From Neobacillus sp. CF12 (GTDB lineage: Bacteria > Bacillota > Bacilli > Bacillales > Cytobacillaceae), in the NCBI RefSeq assembly GCF_030348765.1, contig NZ_JAUCEU010000007.1:5987501-6051500 (forward strand): a DNA stretch of 64,000 bases, given 5' to 3'. Every line of letters begins with the position of its first letter. Position 1 is the first letter of the stretch. Both the position numbers and the translations under genes were made by a program. Below the pieces are notes generated by a model. The model was given only the letters and a program-made list of their open reading frames with translations, was not told where the DNA came from and searched no databases. Below, piece after piece: positions 53,946 through 64,000 of the stretch.

Positions 53946-56900
53946 ATGAAAAATGGAAAATTGAAAGCGTTTAAAGTCATGACCACAGCTGCCTTAACAT
54001 CATTGATTTTTACGTCGTTACCGGTCGCGGCAGACAACAATGCGCAACCAGAAACCATCAATGAAGTCCTGGAACAGAATCAGATTGTAGGCGTGAATAA
54101 GAATTACGAAGGAAATGATTTAGAGAATTCGATGTATCAGGAGGGTGGAAAGAAGGAAATAAAAGCCTTCCAGCCAACTGAAAAGGTCCGTTTAATCGTC
54201 GAAGTGGAACAACCATCAGAAAGTGAAGTAGCCTCTAAAAATAAAAAAGATTCCTATAAAGAAAAGCAAGATGGCGTCATCCATCAACTATCCAATGTTC
54301 AAAAAGGGAAAAAAGCGCCGATCCAAGTCAAACACCGCTATTTTGAAGGGTTTAACGGATTCAGCGTTGAAACCGAGTACCAAAACGTGAAAGACATCAA
54401 GTCCCTTCCTGGCGTCAAACATGTTCACATTGCCAGAACTTTTGAGGAAAATATGGCGGCCAGTAAAGAATTGGTCCAAGCCCAAAAGGTGTGGGAGCAA
54501 TATGGTTATAAAGGCGAAGGAATGGTTGTGGCCATCGTCGACAGCGGTATTGACTACAATCATAAAGATTTTACGCTATCCAATGACGCCAAAGCAAAAG
54601 AAAAATGGACCCAAGAGGAAATGAACAACAAAATGGCCGAAACGGAAGTAGGCGACATTTGGTATTCCGATAAAGTGCCAACTGGTTACGATTGGGCGGA
54701 CAATGATACCAATGTTATTCCTGCTGGGGCAAAAGCAAGTCCGCATGGAACGCACGTAGCTGGAACGGTTGGAGCAAATGGCGATGAAACAAAAGATGGC
54801 GTGGCTGGGGTAGCTCCTGGGGTTCAGCTATTAGCGGAGAAAGTATTCTCTGATGCCGGCGGCGGTGCGATGGAAGATGATATCATCGCAGGGATTGAAC
54901 ATGCTGTTACGATGGGAGCAGACGTCATCAACATGAGTTTGGGTGTCGATTCCGGTTATGTCGATGAAAGTTTTGACCCGATTCAAAAAGCCATTCGCGT
55001 CGCAACGGAAAAAGGGTCAATGGTCGTTGTCGCGGCTGGAAATTCATCTTACAGCACAAAAAATAATGTGATCAGTTCATCTTTACAGCCGTATGCCGAC
55101 AATCCGGATATCGGAACCGTTGGAGCACCTGGTATCAGCCCATTTGCCTTATCGGTTGCTTCCTATGAAAATACGAAGTACCATGTAAACGGATTAACTG
55201 ACGAATCCGGTATGACACTTCCATTTAAGGATTTTACAGGGTATGGTCCAGCTTTTAAGGTTTCCAAAAATCTATCTTCCAACGAAGAGTATGAAATGGT
55301 GTTTGTCGGTGAAGGGAAAAAAAATACGGATTATCCTGTAGGAAAAACAGGGTATATTGCAGTTGCGAAAATGTTAAATTCCTATTCGCTTTATTCACAA
55401 AACAGCACAGCAAAAGCGGCTGGAGCGAAAGCACTCATCGTGATACCTGCTGATTTTATTCCAGATTATCAAACCTTACAATTTTCAGCAGCCGGTATAC
55501 CGTCCGCAACGACCAGTAAGGTCATCGGTGCAACCCTTGTGGACAAGCTAAAGAACGGACAGAGTGTAAAGATGAAGTTTACAGGCGGCATGTGGGTGGA
55601 TAATCCAGCGAAAGACAACATGTCTCACTTCTCATCGTACGGTGCACCGAGCACGCTCGATTTCAAACCAGAAATTTCAGGACCGGGTGGAAATATCTAT
55701 TCCACGATGCCAGGTAATGAATATGAAGTGATGAGTGGAACGTCGATGGCAACCCCTCATGTAGCGGGTGGTTCTGCCCTATTATTACAAGCGCTTTATC
55801 AAAAAGGACTTTCTCATTCTGAGGAAACCGTATTAAAAGCGAAAATTGCGCTGATGAATACGGCGAATGTCATCATGGATCCAAGAACAAGCGGAACGGT
55901 TCCCTATACACCGCGTTTACAGGGTTCTGGGCATATGAAGATTCAGAACGCCATTCAAACACCTGTGATTGTCACAAGAAAAGGTACGTCACTTGAGCAA
56001 GCAGGTGCGGTATCCTTAAAAGAAATCGGAAAAGAAACACAATTCCAATTGGAAATGGAAGCATTCGATATTCCTAAGGGTGAAAGTAATAATGGAAAAT
56101 CTGAGTTTGAGTACAAAGTATTCGTGGATGTCTTAAAGGATCAGACGGAAACGAAGAAATTTGATTTTGATATGGATGGAAACCTTGACCAAAAAGAGTA
56201 TTTAACGTTAAAGAGCGAGCGAATTGAAGGGGCGAAAGTGACCGTCAATGAACAAAGTGTCACCGACCAAGAGGGAACGTTAATCAAAATCAAACCAGGG
56301 CAAAAGAAAAACGTAACCGTCAACATTACGCTTCCAGAAGGCTTGAATAAAAATCAATTTGTGGAAGGATTTGTCCGCATTGTACCGGTTGGAACGAACG
56401 AAGGCAAAGCGGTTCCATTAAGTGTTCCTTATATGGGCTTCTACGGTAAGTGGGATGAATTACGAAACGTTGATGCTCCGGCATGGGAAAAGGGTCGTTT
56501 CTTAGGCTATACCGCTCTTTGGGATGACACATCTGAAAGATACCCAATGGGGTTTGACCCTTATACACAAAAATTCCATATGAATCGAATTGCCTTCTCT
56601 CGCAACTATCAAGTGAGTGGTATTTATGCGACGTTTTCGGCCTTACGAAACATCGATCATGCAGAAGCCTATATTGAGGATGCATCTGGAAATAAAGTGT
56701 ATGAACTAGGTGAGTTTACTGAAATCGACGGAAATCCATATAAGTTCAGAAAAAACATCATGGCCTACGGAGATAATGCGTACAGCGCTTATTTATGGGA
56801 TATGATGGATGAAGAAGGAAAATATGTAAAAGATGGCGTCTACAATTACGTTCTTAAAACGACGCTTGCTTATCCAAACGCGAAGCCGCAAATTGTCAAA

Positions 56901-57473
56901 ATGCCAATTACGGTGGATACCGTAGCTCCGGTTCTTTCAAACATTCAAGTGACACCAAAGAACGGAAAATGGGAAATCACGTTTGATGCCACTGACAATG
57001 CGAGCGATTTCAACTCGGCTATTCTTTACGTCAATGGGGTATACACGTATTTACCGCTTGGAGCCAAATCCGTCACGGTCACAAAAGAACCAAAAGGGAT
57101 CGTTGCCCTAGCGGTCGATTATGCTGGAAATATGTCTTGGAAAACATGGGGGGATAACCAAGGGTACAACTATGAGGGAGCGGTTGTTCAAACGATCAGC
57201 GTTTCTCCATCTTCAAATGTGAACCAAGCGAAGCCAGCGAAAATTTCAGCATGGGCTCACAACCGAGTGGATTGGACATTAAAGGTGAAAGATGTGAATG
57301 GAAACGTGATTGATTCCTGGGAAGTAAAAGATGAACATTCCCTTAAAACCCAATGGGTGCCTAAAACGGACGTTCCAAATGGTACGTATTTTATCACGGC
57401 CGATGTCGTGACAAAAGACGGATTTACATTAACTACTAAACCAAAACAAGTAACAGTTCTTCAACAACCTTAG
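53946..57473 (+). CDS. Secreted subtilisin-like protease 2 (S8, PA, Fn3-like domains)
   Basis: 1175 residues. Signal peptide MKNGKLKAFKVMTTAALTSL to about residue 30 (LPVAAD); I9 propeptide about 75-165 (VRLIVEVEQP); S8 domain with Asp199 (VAIVDSGIDYNHKD), His267 (PHGTHVAGT) and Ser600 (SGTSMATPHVAG); PA insert about 440-545; then an Fn3-like domain typical of C5a-peptidase/lactocepin-like enzymes, an EF-hand-like DFDMDGNLDQKEY, and C-terminal beta domains ending KQVTVLQQP. GAGGAGAG precedes ATG 53946. Codon use is richer in GC than its neighbours (many GTC, ATC, GCG). Confidence 0.94.
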   Translation: MKNGKLKAFKVMTTAALTSLIFTSLPVAADNNAQPETINEVLEQNQIVGVNKNYEGNDLENSMYQEGGKKEIKAFQPTEKVRLIVEVEQPSESEVASKNKKDSYKEKQDGVIHQLSNVQKGKKAPIQVKHRYFEGFNGFSVETEYQNVKDIKSLPGVKHVHIARTFEENMAASKELVQAQKVWEQYGYKGEGMVVAIVDSGIDYNHKDFTLSNDAKAKEKWTQEEMNNKMAETEVGDIWYSDKVPTGYDWADNDTNVIPAGAKASPHGTHVAGTVGANGDETKDGVAGVAPGVQLLAEKVFSDAGGGAMEDDIIAGIEHAVTMGADVINMSLGVDSGYVDESFDPIQKAIRVATEKGSMVVVAAGNSSYSTKNNVISSSLQPYADNPDIGTVGAPGISPFALSVASYENTKYHVNGLTDESGMTLPFKDFTGYGPAFKVSKNLSSNEEYEMVFVGEGKKNTDYPVGKTGYIAVAKMLNSYSLYSQNSTAKAAGAKALIVIPADFIPDYQTLQFSAAGIPSATTSKVIGATLVDKLKNGQSVKMKFTGGMWVDNPAKDNMSHFSSYGAPSTLDFKPEISGPGGNIYSTMPGNEYEVMSGTSMATPHVAGGSALLLQALYQKGLSHSEETVLKAKIALMNTANVIMDPRTSGTVPYTPRLQGSGHMKIQNAIQTPVIVTRKGTSLEQAGAVSLKEIGKETQFQLEMEAFDIPKGESNNGKSEFEYKVFVDVLKDQTETKKFDFDMDGNLDQKEYLTLKSERIEGAKVTVNEQSVTDQEGTLIKIKPGQKKNVTVNITLPEGLNKNQFVEGFVRIVPVGTNEGKAVPLSVPYMGFYGKWDELRNVDAPAWEKGRFLGYTALWDDTSERYPMGFDPYTQKFHMNRIAFSRNYQVSGIYATFSALRNIDHAEAYIEDASGNKVYELGEFTEIDGNPYKFRKNIMAYGDNAYSAYLWDMMDEEGKYVKDGVYNYVLKTTLAYPNAKPQIVKMPITVDTVAPVLSNIQVTPKNGKWEITFDATDNASDFNSAILYVNGVYTYLPLGAKSVTVTKEPKGIVALAVDYAGNMSWKTWGDNQGYNYEGAVVQTISVSPSSNVNQAKPAKISAWAHNRVDWTLKVKDVNGNVIDSWEVKDEHSLKTQWVPKTDVPNGTYFITADVVTKDGFTLTTKPKQVTVLQQP

Positions 57474-57490
57474 AAATCTATTGATTTATT

Positions 57491-57536
57491 TAAAAGCTAT
57501 CAATCCTATTTATATTAGGAATTTGATAGCTTTTTA
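57491..57536 (+). terminator. Terminator after subtilase 2
   Basis: AAAAGCTATCAA pairs with TTGATAGCTTTT across an inner TCCTA/TAGGA, followed by a T-run. Confidence 0.92.
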
Positions 57537-58005
57537 ATTTGGTGAATTTTTAAGTTACTGGATTTATAGGGAATTCACTTTGGTATCAGTACCGTCGTTT
57601 AAACAATTAATAAATTGTAATTAATGGAACACACCAAAAATTAAATAACTTTTCTCGCAAAAAGCCTATATTCCCCCAAATAAAAATAGTGATAAAATTC
57701 TTTTTTAATTAAAAAACCCCAATTTCTTAATTGATTTTTCTTGTAAATCACACAATATTTTCAATATTAGTAAAGTAATAGGTATAAAGTTGTATTTTTG
57801 GCGAAAATTGTCGAATTTTTAAGACTTATATTCCCCCAATGTACGATTTTGATAATCTCAATTAATATTTTAGTATATTCGATTATTAAGAAAATTATTA
57901 ATACTTGAATATTATAAAATTCTCAACGGCTTATTAAACCTTGAACCCTGAAAGTTTTTGGATTTCATAAGCTCCTATTTTAATATTTTATAAGGAGGGT
58001 AAAAA
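57537..58005. other. Gene-free stretch with a motif pair before subtilase 3
   Basis: No gene. TTCCCCCAA occurs at 57671-57679 and 57831-57839, 160 bases apart. The second is followed by TGTACG, as before subtilase 2, and by GATAAT, a possible -10. Confidence 0.6.
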
Positions 58006-61000
58006 ATGAGTACGAAAAAGAGACAAACAAAGAGAATGTTATCTATCTCTCTGTTGAGTGCAATGCTTTTAAACTTTGCACTACCTCAGAGTTTAACACC
58101 CGTACATGCTGCTGCTAACTCAAGTCAGAAAAGTCCGTCAAGTGAGACTTTTAATGCAAAAGAAGTAAACCGTATTCTAGACGGACTAACTCCTGAGCAA
58201 AAAGCAAATATTAATAAGCTGACTGGAGCAGAAAATTCGCAAAAAATCCATGTGGATAAAAAGGATTTGCGTAGTAAAGAAAATATTAATGTCATCGTTC
58301 AATTTAAAGTGGATCCAGCTAAGATTCGAATGATCAAGCAATCATTGGCTAAAGGTGGGGCTTCATTAAAAAGCCAAGCTTTTGCAAGCGAATATTCGGA
58401 AGCAAAGAAAAAGGTTGAAGCCTCTCACGCTAATTTTAAAAGCTTTGTGAAGAAAAACCAACCAAAGGCGCAAACTATTGGTGGAAAGTCTGTTAAAACT
58501 AGTATGAAGATTACTAGAGAGTATTCAGAAGCATTTAACGGAGTAGCTTTATCTTTACCTGCAAACCAGGTTGCAACAATTGCAGAAAATCCAGAAGTTG
58601 CCTCTGTTTGGTCTCAAGTAGAATATACGGTTGCTGAAGGAACTACTTCAAAAGCTTTAGAGGCAAGTGAATCTGTAGGAAAGCCTACAACAGGTCTTTC
58701 TTTATTAGGATTAGACAAACTGCAAGCTGAAGGCCACACAGGTATTATTAAATCAGGTCCTCGTGCAGGCCAAAAAGTTAAGGTCGGAGTATTGGATACA
58801 GGTATTGACTACAATCACCCTGATTTGAAGGCGGTATATAAGGGTGGGCATGACCTTGTCAACAATACAGGCATCGATGAAGATGGCAATGTCAAATATG
58901 TAGATGACCTTGATCCAATGGAAACAACCTATGAGGATTGGGTAGCTGCGAAGGCGCTTCCAGATATAATTGCTGGACCACCTCCTGCAGATTATAAACA
59001 GTATATTACTGCTCATGGAACTCACGTTTCAGGGACAATCGCAGCAAATACGACAAATAATAACGATGTCTATTCAGCAAATGGAGTAGCGCCAGATGTG
59101 GAACTTTATGGATATCGTGTATTAGGACCAGGTGGACATGGCACATCAGACTCTGTATTGAATGGTATAGATCAAGCAGTTAAGGATGATATGGATGTCA
59201 TCAATCTTTCGCTTGGTGCATCGGTTAATGATCCGCTTTACCCAACCAGTATTGCGATTAACAATGCTACTTTAGCAGGTGTTGTCTGTGATGTTGCAGC
59301 GGGGAACGCTGGTCCAGGTTCAGCTACTGTAGGATCACCAGGAACTGCTGCACTAGCTATTACGGTTGGAGCAAGTTCGATCCCAGGTGAGATTCCTTCG
59401 ATGACCCTAACGAACGGCTCAGCTTCATACAAAGCTCGTTTATTTGGTAAAAACTTCGCACAATCTGACGATGCATTTAAAGGACAAACATTTCCAATTG
59501 TTGATGTCGGTTTAGGTAGTGCGGCAGATTACAATGGATTAAATATGTCTGGTAAAATTGCACTTGTGAAACGTGGCGGAGAGTTTTTAAATTCAAAAAT
59601 GGCAAATGCTAAAAAAGCCGGCGTAGCAGGTATGATCATTTGGAACAATAATGCCGATGAAGATAACCAAGGATTTATCACAAGCTTCTTAGGCGTTAGC
59701 ATGGATAATGTTTATTCCGTTTCATTGACTCAAGCGCAGGGACAAGCTCTTTCTGATGCCATTTACAAGGATCCAAAATCAGCAACGATTACGTTCCCAG
59801 AAACACTTGATGCGCCATTCGCAAAGAAAGGCGACGAGTTGGCAGGCTTTAGCTCAACGGGACCAGTAAAAGATTGGACAATCAAGCCAGATGTGGTAGC
59901 GCCTGGTGTTGACATTTCGTCGACCGTTCCATATGACGTTTGGGAACCACAAGCAGGTGTAAGTGTAGAAAACAGAGATTATAAGTATTCGTATGAATTA
60001 ATGTCAGGTACTTCAATGGCAACGCCTCATGTTGCAGGGATTTCAGCATTGATTTTAGCTGCAAATCCAGAATATACTCCGGCAGATGTCAAGTCGGCAT
60101 TAATGAATACAGCTAAGGATATTAATACAGATTCAAAGACTTATAGCGTTTACCAAGTTGGTGCTGGACGTGTTGATCCTGCACGAGCTATTAGTGAGGA
60201 TGTAAAAATCCAAGTTTTAGATAAGGCATATGCAGTCAATTCAGATTCTATGCTGAGTCAAATTGATATCCTTACAGGAAGCATGTTCTTTGGCTTTAAA
60301 GGTAGAGGAGAAGGCGCAACGAACGGCTCTGATGATGTGATTTCAACAAAAGATTTTAACATAACCAACCAAGGAACTAGCAGAAAAACATTTAATGTAA
60401 GTAATCAATTTATTTCAACAAAATTTGCTGGATCCAATAAAGTAGGTCCTGGCACAGGAAATGATGTCAAAATCGATTTTTTAACCGGTGATACAAACGT
60501 GACATCCATTAATGTTGACGGTGGAAGTACGGTTAAAGCAACTGCAAAAATTACCGTTCCGTCAAATGCATTAGAGGGAACTTACGAGGGTTATATTAAC
60601 CTTGTAAATGCGGCGGACTCAAAGGAGTCTTATCGTATTCCGTTCACGATTACCGTTGCGGAAAAAGGAATTGATTCGTTTAAAGTTACAACAAAGGCAA
60701 TGACGCCAGGTAGTTTATCAACCACTAGCTATTCGATTAATAGTGCAATGAAGGACTCATATATTGTATTAAAAGATAAGAACGGAAATTATTTAGGAGT
60801 AATAAACAGATTAAGTGATGCTGATTGGATTTCCCCAGGTGTCCAATATAATGGGGTAATTCTATTTTTGGGACAATATCTTCCATTTACTAAGCCATAT
60901 GATGGCTCATTTGATCAATCCGGAATCGCAACAAAGCCCGTAGCGATAACAGAAGGTACTTATTCTGTTGAGATGATTATGACGGATGCAGCTGGAAAAC

Positions 61001-64000
61001 GCTACACAGCAGAAGATACACTTTATGTAGACAATACACCTCCAACGATTGCCATGGACAGTGATTCAAAGCCAGGGATTTATGAAATCGACCCTACAGG
61101 CTATCAACCTGGTCAAGAGATTAAAGGATTTTATGGTTCAGTCTACGATTCTAACGTCGAAGTGATGAAGAATAATGGCGAAACGTCGGTGACAAGTCCA
61201 ATAGATGGTAGGACACCTGTACCTGTAGATCAAGCATTGAACACAGTTGTGGGTTACCAAGATAGTGATTTCCCAACTGTATTCTTCCATACAGATGAGA
61301 AAGGTCGTTTCCATTTTGGAGTTACTCCTGAGGACTTAACATCAAATTTTGGCAGCTACTTTTGGATGTATCCAGTTGATTATGCAGGGGCGGGTGATCC
61401 ATCAACTACGAAACAGGAATATTATTTTATTAAAAAAGGTACCCCATATTTGACACTTACCAATTCTGGAGGTGTAGATGCAGGACCAGGCAATGAAGAT
61501 AAAGTTGTTGTCGATGCGGATAAACCGTTCAAAACGACAATTGCAACAAAGTACGGCGTGGGTATGACAGGCGCTAAAATTACACTTAATGATAATAAAG
61601 TTTACAAATTTAGCAATATCAGATTAACAGATGAGTATAAAAACTATTTAATCAGCAAAGGGGTTGACCCTAATACGGTATTAACTGTAGGTGATCCTTA
61701 TACTCATCCAGTCTATCAAGTTGGTAAAAACGTTGATATTACGATATCTGGAATTGGTGCAAACGGTGCACTTGACCATGATATGAATATTATCGAAGCA
61801 GATGTAACCTATTCAAACCCTGATCCGATTACAGGACCATTTGAATTTATAGTATTAAAATCGAATTTAACTTTATCAGATGAGGATACGAAAGTTACGT
61901 GGTTCCCAACAAATGTACCTTATGTCAGACAGTCAATTTCCGTGCTTAGAGGTCAATTGGCGGCTGAAGCTTTTGCAAGAAACAACGTAACGAATGAATA
62001 CCCTCAATTCACAGTTGATTCAGGAGCGAAGGTAACGGTGAAAGATGAAAAGGGTAAAACGTTTGCAACGGATAATCCGACATCTTTTAATAACACAATT
62101 GCTTATACGTTTATTAACCCGTATTATGCTGTAACAATGGATGTCAGTAACTCGCCATATTCAGTCGAAGCGAGTGTACCAGGACATTTCAAAGGATATG
62201 AAAAAACACCAGTCATTGGTGAAAATAAATTTGGCTATCAATCAGGAACAGTAAAAGATATCAGAGGTCTTTTCCCGATTCTTTCAGGTGGAGATGTGAA
62301 TGGGGATAACGTCATTGATATCAATGACATCCTTTCGGAGATCCAAGCTTATAACGATTATTCGTTCCTTAGTGCGCTTCTTGGTGGAAACGATCCATCC
62401 GTTAAATCGCTATTAAAAAGCGTTCGTAACAATGATATTAACTATACGGGTTCACTGATTGCGACAAGTAAAATTGATTACAATGATTTCTATTTTATTT
62501 TCAAAAACTTCGGGTTGAAAAATCAAAGTGCGATCGACGCAGGGTTAACGGTTCCAGAACCGCAACTAACGTTAACGCAAGATGTGACGATTGGGACAAA
62601 CAGAGGAAGTTATACAAATCCAAATTTCGATTCTCTTGCAAAAACATTCACCTTACATGCTGGTGATGGAATCGAACAAATCAGAGCAGCGCTAAATTTT
62701 GCAGGACCAAGACAAAAAACAAGTGATACGACCATTCCAAAGTTACAAGACTTACAAAATGGTTCGACAATCTCTCTCATCCCAGTTAGTGATGTGTTTA
62801 AAGATGATGTAGTATGGAGAAAAGCAATCACAAAAGTGATGTTAGGTTCAACAGATGTTACAAATTTAGTGAAAATCTCAGAAGCATCTACGTATTATGA
62901 TCAATTTGGCACGCTAACGGTTATGCCTTCTAAAATTACGTTACCTGGTTCGTTATTTACGACGGCTACGAATTACACAGTTACCATCAAAGCGACTGGT
63001 TATCAAGATGTAACCAATACCTTTACGGTATCAACTACAGCAATTCCGACGCCTACTATACCAGAAGTGACTGATCCATCAAAAGCACATGTAGGGAAGG
63101 ATTTAACGTTTACCTTTACAGATGATGCGAATTGGCGTAATGGAATTAATAATATAAAGGTGAGAACACAAAACAACGCAACCGTTCTAGATATCACAGA
63201 TTTGAAAGACGGTAGTGGGAACAAATATTACGACATTAGTGTACCAGGTCAAATTACCTTTAAGGCAGATTTATTTAAGACGAATGCAGCAACTGTTGGT
63301 CCATCTTCTGCCATCAATCCTGGTGGAACCAACTGGTTGCCTCAGTTGTATAAGTTCGATATCAGCTCAAAGGGTGCAGATAATACCATTTACCCGGTTA
63401 AAACAATCGGACTTGATTCAAACGGTTTTTATTCTCAAGCAGTAGGATACGGCATTACGTTTGATACTCAAGGTGGCGCGCCAGTTAATCCAATTGCAGT
63501 TGGATATAGACCGAGTAGAACCAGAGTAAATAATGATGTCATTACCAATAGTATTGGATTTAATATCAATCCTAGTACAACAAGACCTGGCTATAAATTT
63601 ATTGGATGGTTTAACGATCCATCAGGTACAAGTCAGTGGCAACCAACTAATGATATAGGTGCAGATCAAACCGTTTATGCGAAATGGCAAGTGAATTTTA
63701 CGCAAAGCTATTCACCTGTTGATGTAACGAAACCAAATGGTATCAAGTTTGACGGAACAAGTGGAGCAAGCGGAATTGGTTGGGTACTTGGCGAGGGAGA
63801 TCTGAAAATCAATATTCCAGATTATGCAGCGAATATTCCTTGGTTAACAAGTAAGGATCAAATTGCCAAAATCGAAGCCACTTACTATAAATTAAAGAGT
63901 GATGGAACGACAGAGGCTACGGAAACAAAGTATACGTTAGATCCAAGCACATATGACATGTCAACGAATGATCGAATTGGAACGCTTTCATTTACGACTG
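58006..64000 (+). CDS. Secreted subtilisin-like protease 3, very large, 3' end outside window
   Basis: At least 1998 residues, open to the window end. TAAGGAGGG lies 6 bases before ATG 58006. Signal peptide to about 35 (LTPVHAAAN); I9 propeptide about 100-205 (INVIVQFKVDP); S8 domain with Asp264 (VGVLDTGIDYNHPD), His337 (AHGTHVSGT) and Ser670 (SGTSMATPHVAG); PA insert about 485-580. Then beta-rich domains, a cohesin-like segment about 1150-1290, a dockerin-like Ca2+ module about 1429-1515 (GDVNGDNVIDINDI...KIDYNDFYFIF), further Ig-like domains, and an InlB-type repeat about 1845-1892 (RPGYKFIGWFNDP...VYAKW). Closest in layout to subtilase 1. Confidence 0.92.
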   Translation, partial: MSTKKRQTKRMLSISLLSAMLLNFALPQSLTPVHAAANSSQKSPSSETFNAKEVNRILDGLTPEQKANINKLTGAENSQKIHVDKKDLRSKENINVIVQFKVDPAKIRMIKQSLAKGGASLKSQAFASEYSEAKKKVEASHANFKSFVKKNQPKAQTIGGKSVKTSMKITREYSEAFNGVALSLPANQVATIAENPEVASVWSQVEYTVAEGTTSKALEASESVGKPTTGLSLLGLDKLQAEGHTGIIKSGPRAGQKVKVGVLDTGIDYNHPDLKAVYKGGHDLVNNTGIDEDGNVKYVDDLDPMETTYEDWVAAKALPDIIAGPPPADYKQYITAHGTHVSGTIAANTTNNNDVYSANGVAPDVELYGYRVLGPGGHGTSDSVLNGIDQAVKDDMDVINLSLGASVNDPLYPTSIAINNATLAGVVCDVAAGNAGPGSATVGSPGTAALAITVGASSIPGEIPSMTLTNGSASYKARLFGKNFAQSDDAFKGQTFPIVDVGLGSAADYNGLNMSGKIALVKRGGEFLNSKMANAKKAGVAGMIIWNNNADEDNQGFITSFLGVSMDNVYSVSLTQAQGQALSDAIYKDPKSATITFPETLDAPFAKKGDELAGFSSTGPVKDWTIKPDVVAPGVDISSTVPYDVWEPQAGVSVENRDYKYSYELMSGTSMATPHVAGISALILAANPEYTPADVKSALMNTAKDINTDSKTYSVYQVGAGRVDPARAISEDVKIQVLDKAYAVNSDSMLSQIDILTGSMFFGFKGRGEGATNGSDDVISTKDFNITNQGTSRKTFNVSNQFISTKFAGSNKVGPGTGNDVKIDFLTGDTNVTSINVDGGSTVKATAKITVPSNALEGTYEGYINLVNAADSKESYRIPFTITVAEKGIDSFKVTTKAMTPGSLSTTSYSINSAMKDSYIVLKDKNGNYLGVINRLSDADWISPGVQYNGVILFLGQYLPFTKPYDGSFDQSGIATKPVAITEGTYSVEMIMTDAAGKRYTAEDTLYVDNTPPTIAMDSDSKPGIYEIDPTGYQPGQEIKGFYGSVYDSNVEVMKNNGETSVTSPIDGRTPVPVDQALNTVVGYQDSDFPTVFFHTDEKGRFHFGVTPEDLTSNFGSYFWMYPVDYAGAGDPSTTKQEYYFIKKGTPYLTLTNSGGVDAGPGNEDKVVVDADKPFKTTIATKYGVGMTGAKITLNDNKVYKFSNIRLTDEYKNYLISKGVDPNTVLTVGDPYTHPVYQVGKNVDITISGIGANGALDHDMNIIEADVTYSNPDPITGPFEFIVLKSNLTLSDEDTKVTWFPTNVPYVRQSISVLRGQLAAEAFARNNVTNEYPQFTVDSGAKVTVKDEKGKTFATDNPTSFNNTIAYTFINPYYAVTMDVSNSPYSVEASVPGHFKGYEKTPVIGENKFGYQSGTVKDIRGLFPILSGGDVNGDNVIDINDILSEIQAYNDYSFLSALLGGNDPSVKSLLKSVRNNDINYTGSLIATSKIDYNDFYFIFKNFGLKNQSAIDAGLTVPEPQLTLTQDVTIGTNRGSYTNPNFDSLAKTFTLHAGDGIEQIRAALNFAGPRQKTSDTTIPKLQDLQNGSTISLIPVSDVFKDDVVWRKAITKVMLGSTDVTNLVKISEASTYYDQFGTLTVMPSKITLPGSLFTTATNYTVTIKATGYQDVTNTFTVSTTAIPTPTIPEVTDPSKAHVGKDLTFTFTDDANWRNGINNIKVRTQNNATVLDITDLKDGSGNKYYDISVPGQITFKADLFKTNAATVGPSSAINPGGTNWLPQLYKFDISSKGADNTIYPVKTIGLDSNGFYSQAVGYGITFDTQGGAPVNPIAVGYRPSRTRVNNDVITNSIGFNINPSTTRPGYKFIGWFNDPSGTSQWQPTNDIGADQTVYAKWQVNFTQSYSPVDVTKPNGIKFDGTSGASGIGWVLGEGDLKINIPDYAANIPWLTSKDQIAKIEATYYKLKSDGTTEATETKYTLDPSTYDMSTNDRIGTLSFTT

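Overview
This AT-rich window reads as a chromosomal segment of a low-GC Gram-positive spore-former of the family Bacillaceae. Evidence: Bacillus-type genes (ccpN-yqfL-ppdK, an FbpB-like small basic protein, YitT, DUF1450 and DUF5370 proteins), strong AGGAGG ribosome sites, frequent GTG/TTG starts, and many U-tailed terminators. I cannot assign a species from sequence alone. Coordinates and translations were worked out by eye; no similarity search was run.

Layout. 1-2.2 kb: the end of a cobalamin gene set (cbiA fragment, corrinoid adenosyltransferase, BtuF-like protein without a signal peptide). 2.2-8.5 kb: an aromatic acid exporter, a panE-MFS pair, and small housekeeping or unknown genes. 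8.49-8.65 kb: tRNA-Gly and tRNA-Ile, followed by a 192-bp GC-rich element with perfect 15-bp inverted ends. 9-14 kb: an Fpg/Nei glycosylase and the gluconeogenic control set ccpN-yqfL-ppdK. 14.4-20.2 kb: YitT, a membrane protein, a C-terminally frameshifted sugar dehydrogenase, and a two-component system. 20.2-21.7 kb: a complete IS3-family element with recognisable ends and a 4-bp target duplication. 21.8-28 kb: two lipoproteins, a SUV3-like RNA helicase, and an unusual protein joining an XRE-type HTH to a catalytically dead ATP-synthase-beta-like domain.

29.2-44.2 kb is a sugar island. One unit holds an amino-sugar kinase, a MupG/DUF871 hydrolase, a GlmU-like nucleotidyltransferase and a SIS-domain isomerase. 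A PRD/PTS-type activator follows. Next come a 1214-residue secreted protein and a lactose/cellobiose-family PTS (IIC, RDD protein, IIB, IIA) with a GH4 6-phospho-glycosidase. The first unit and the activator gene share a duplicated promoter/operator block. I infer secretion, import, phospho-disaccharide cleavage and amino-sugar salvage, with an unknown, possibly wall-derived, substrate.

45.6-64 kb is a tandem expansion of very large secreted subtilases: three full-length genes, the last running off the window, plus a deletion pseudogene and short remnants of subtilase, DD-carboxypeptidase and SIS genes. A short motif, TTCCCCCAA, occurs seven times here, nearly always as pairs upstream of subtilase starts. 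This motif, the HTH/AtpD-like protein and the sugar island are the strongest candidates for undescribed biology.
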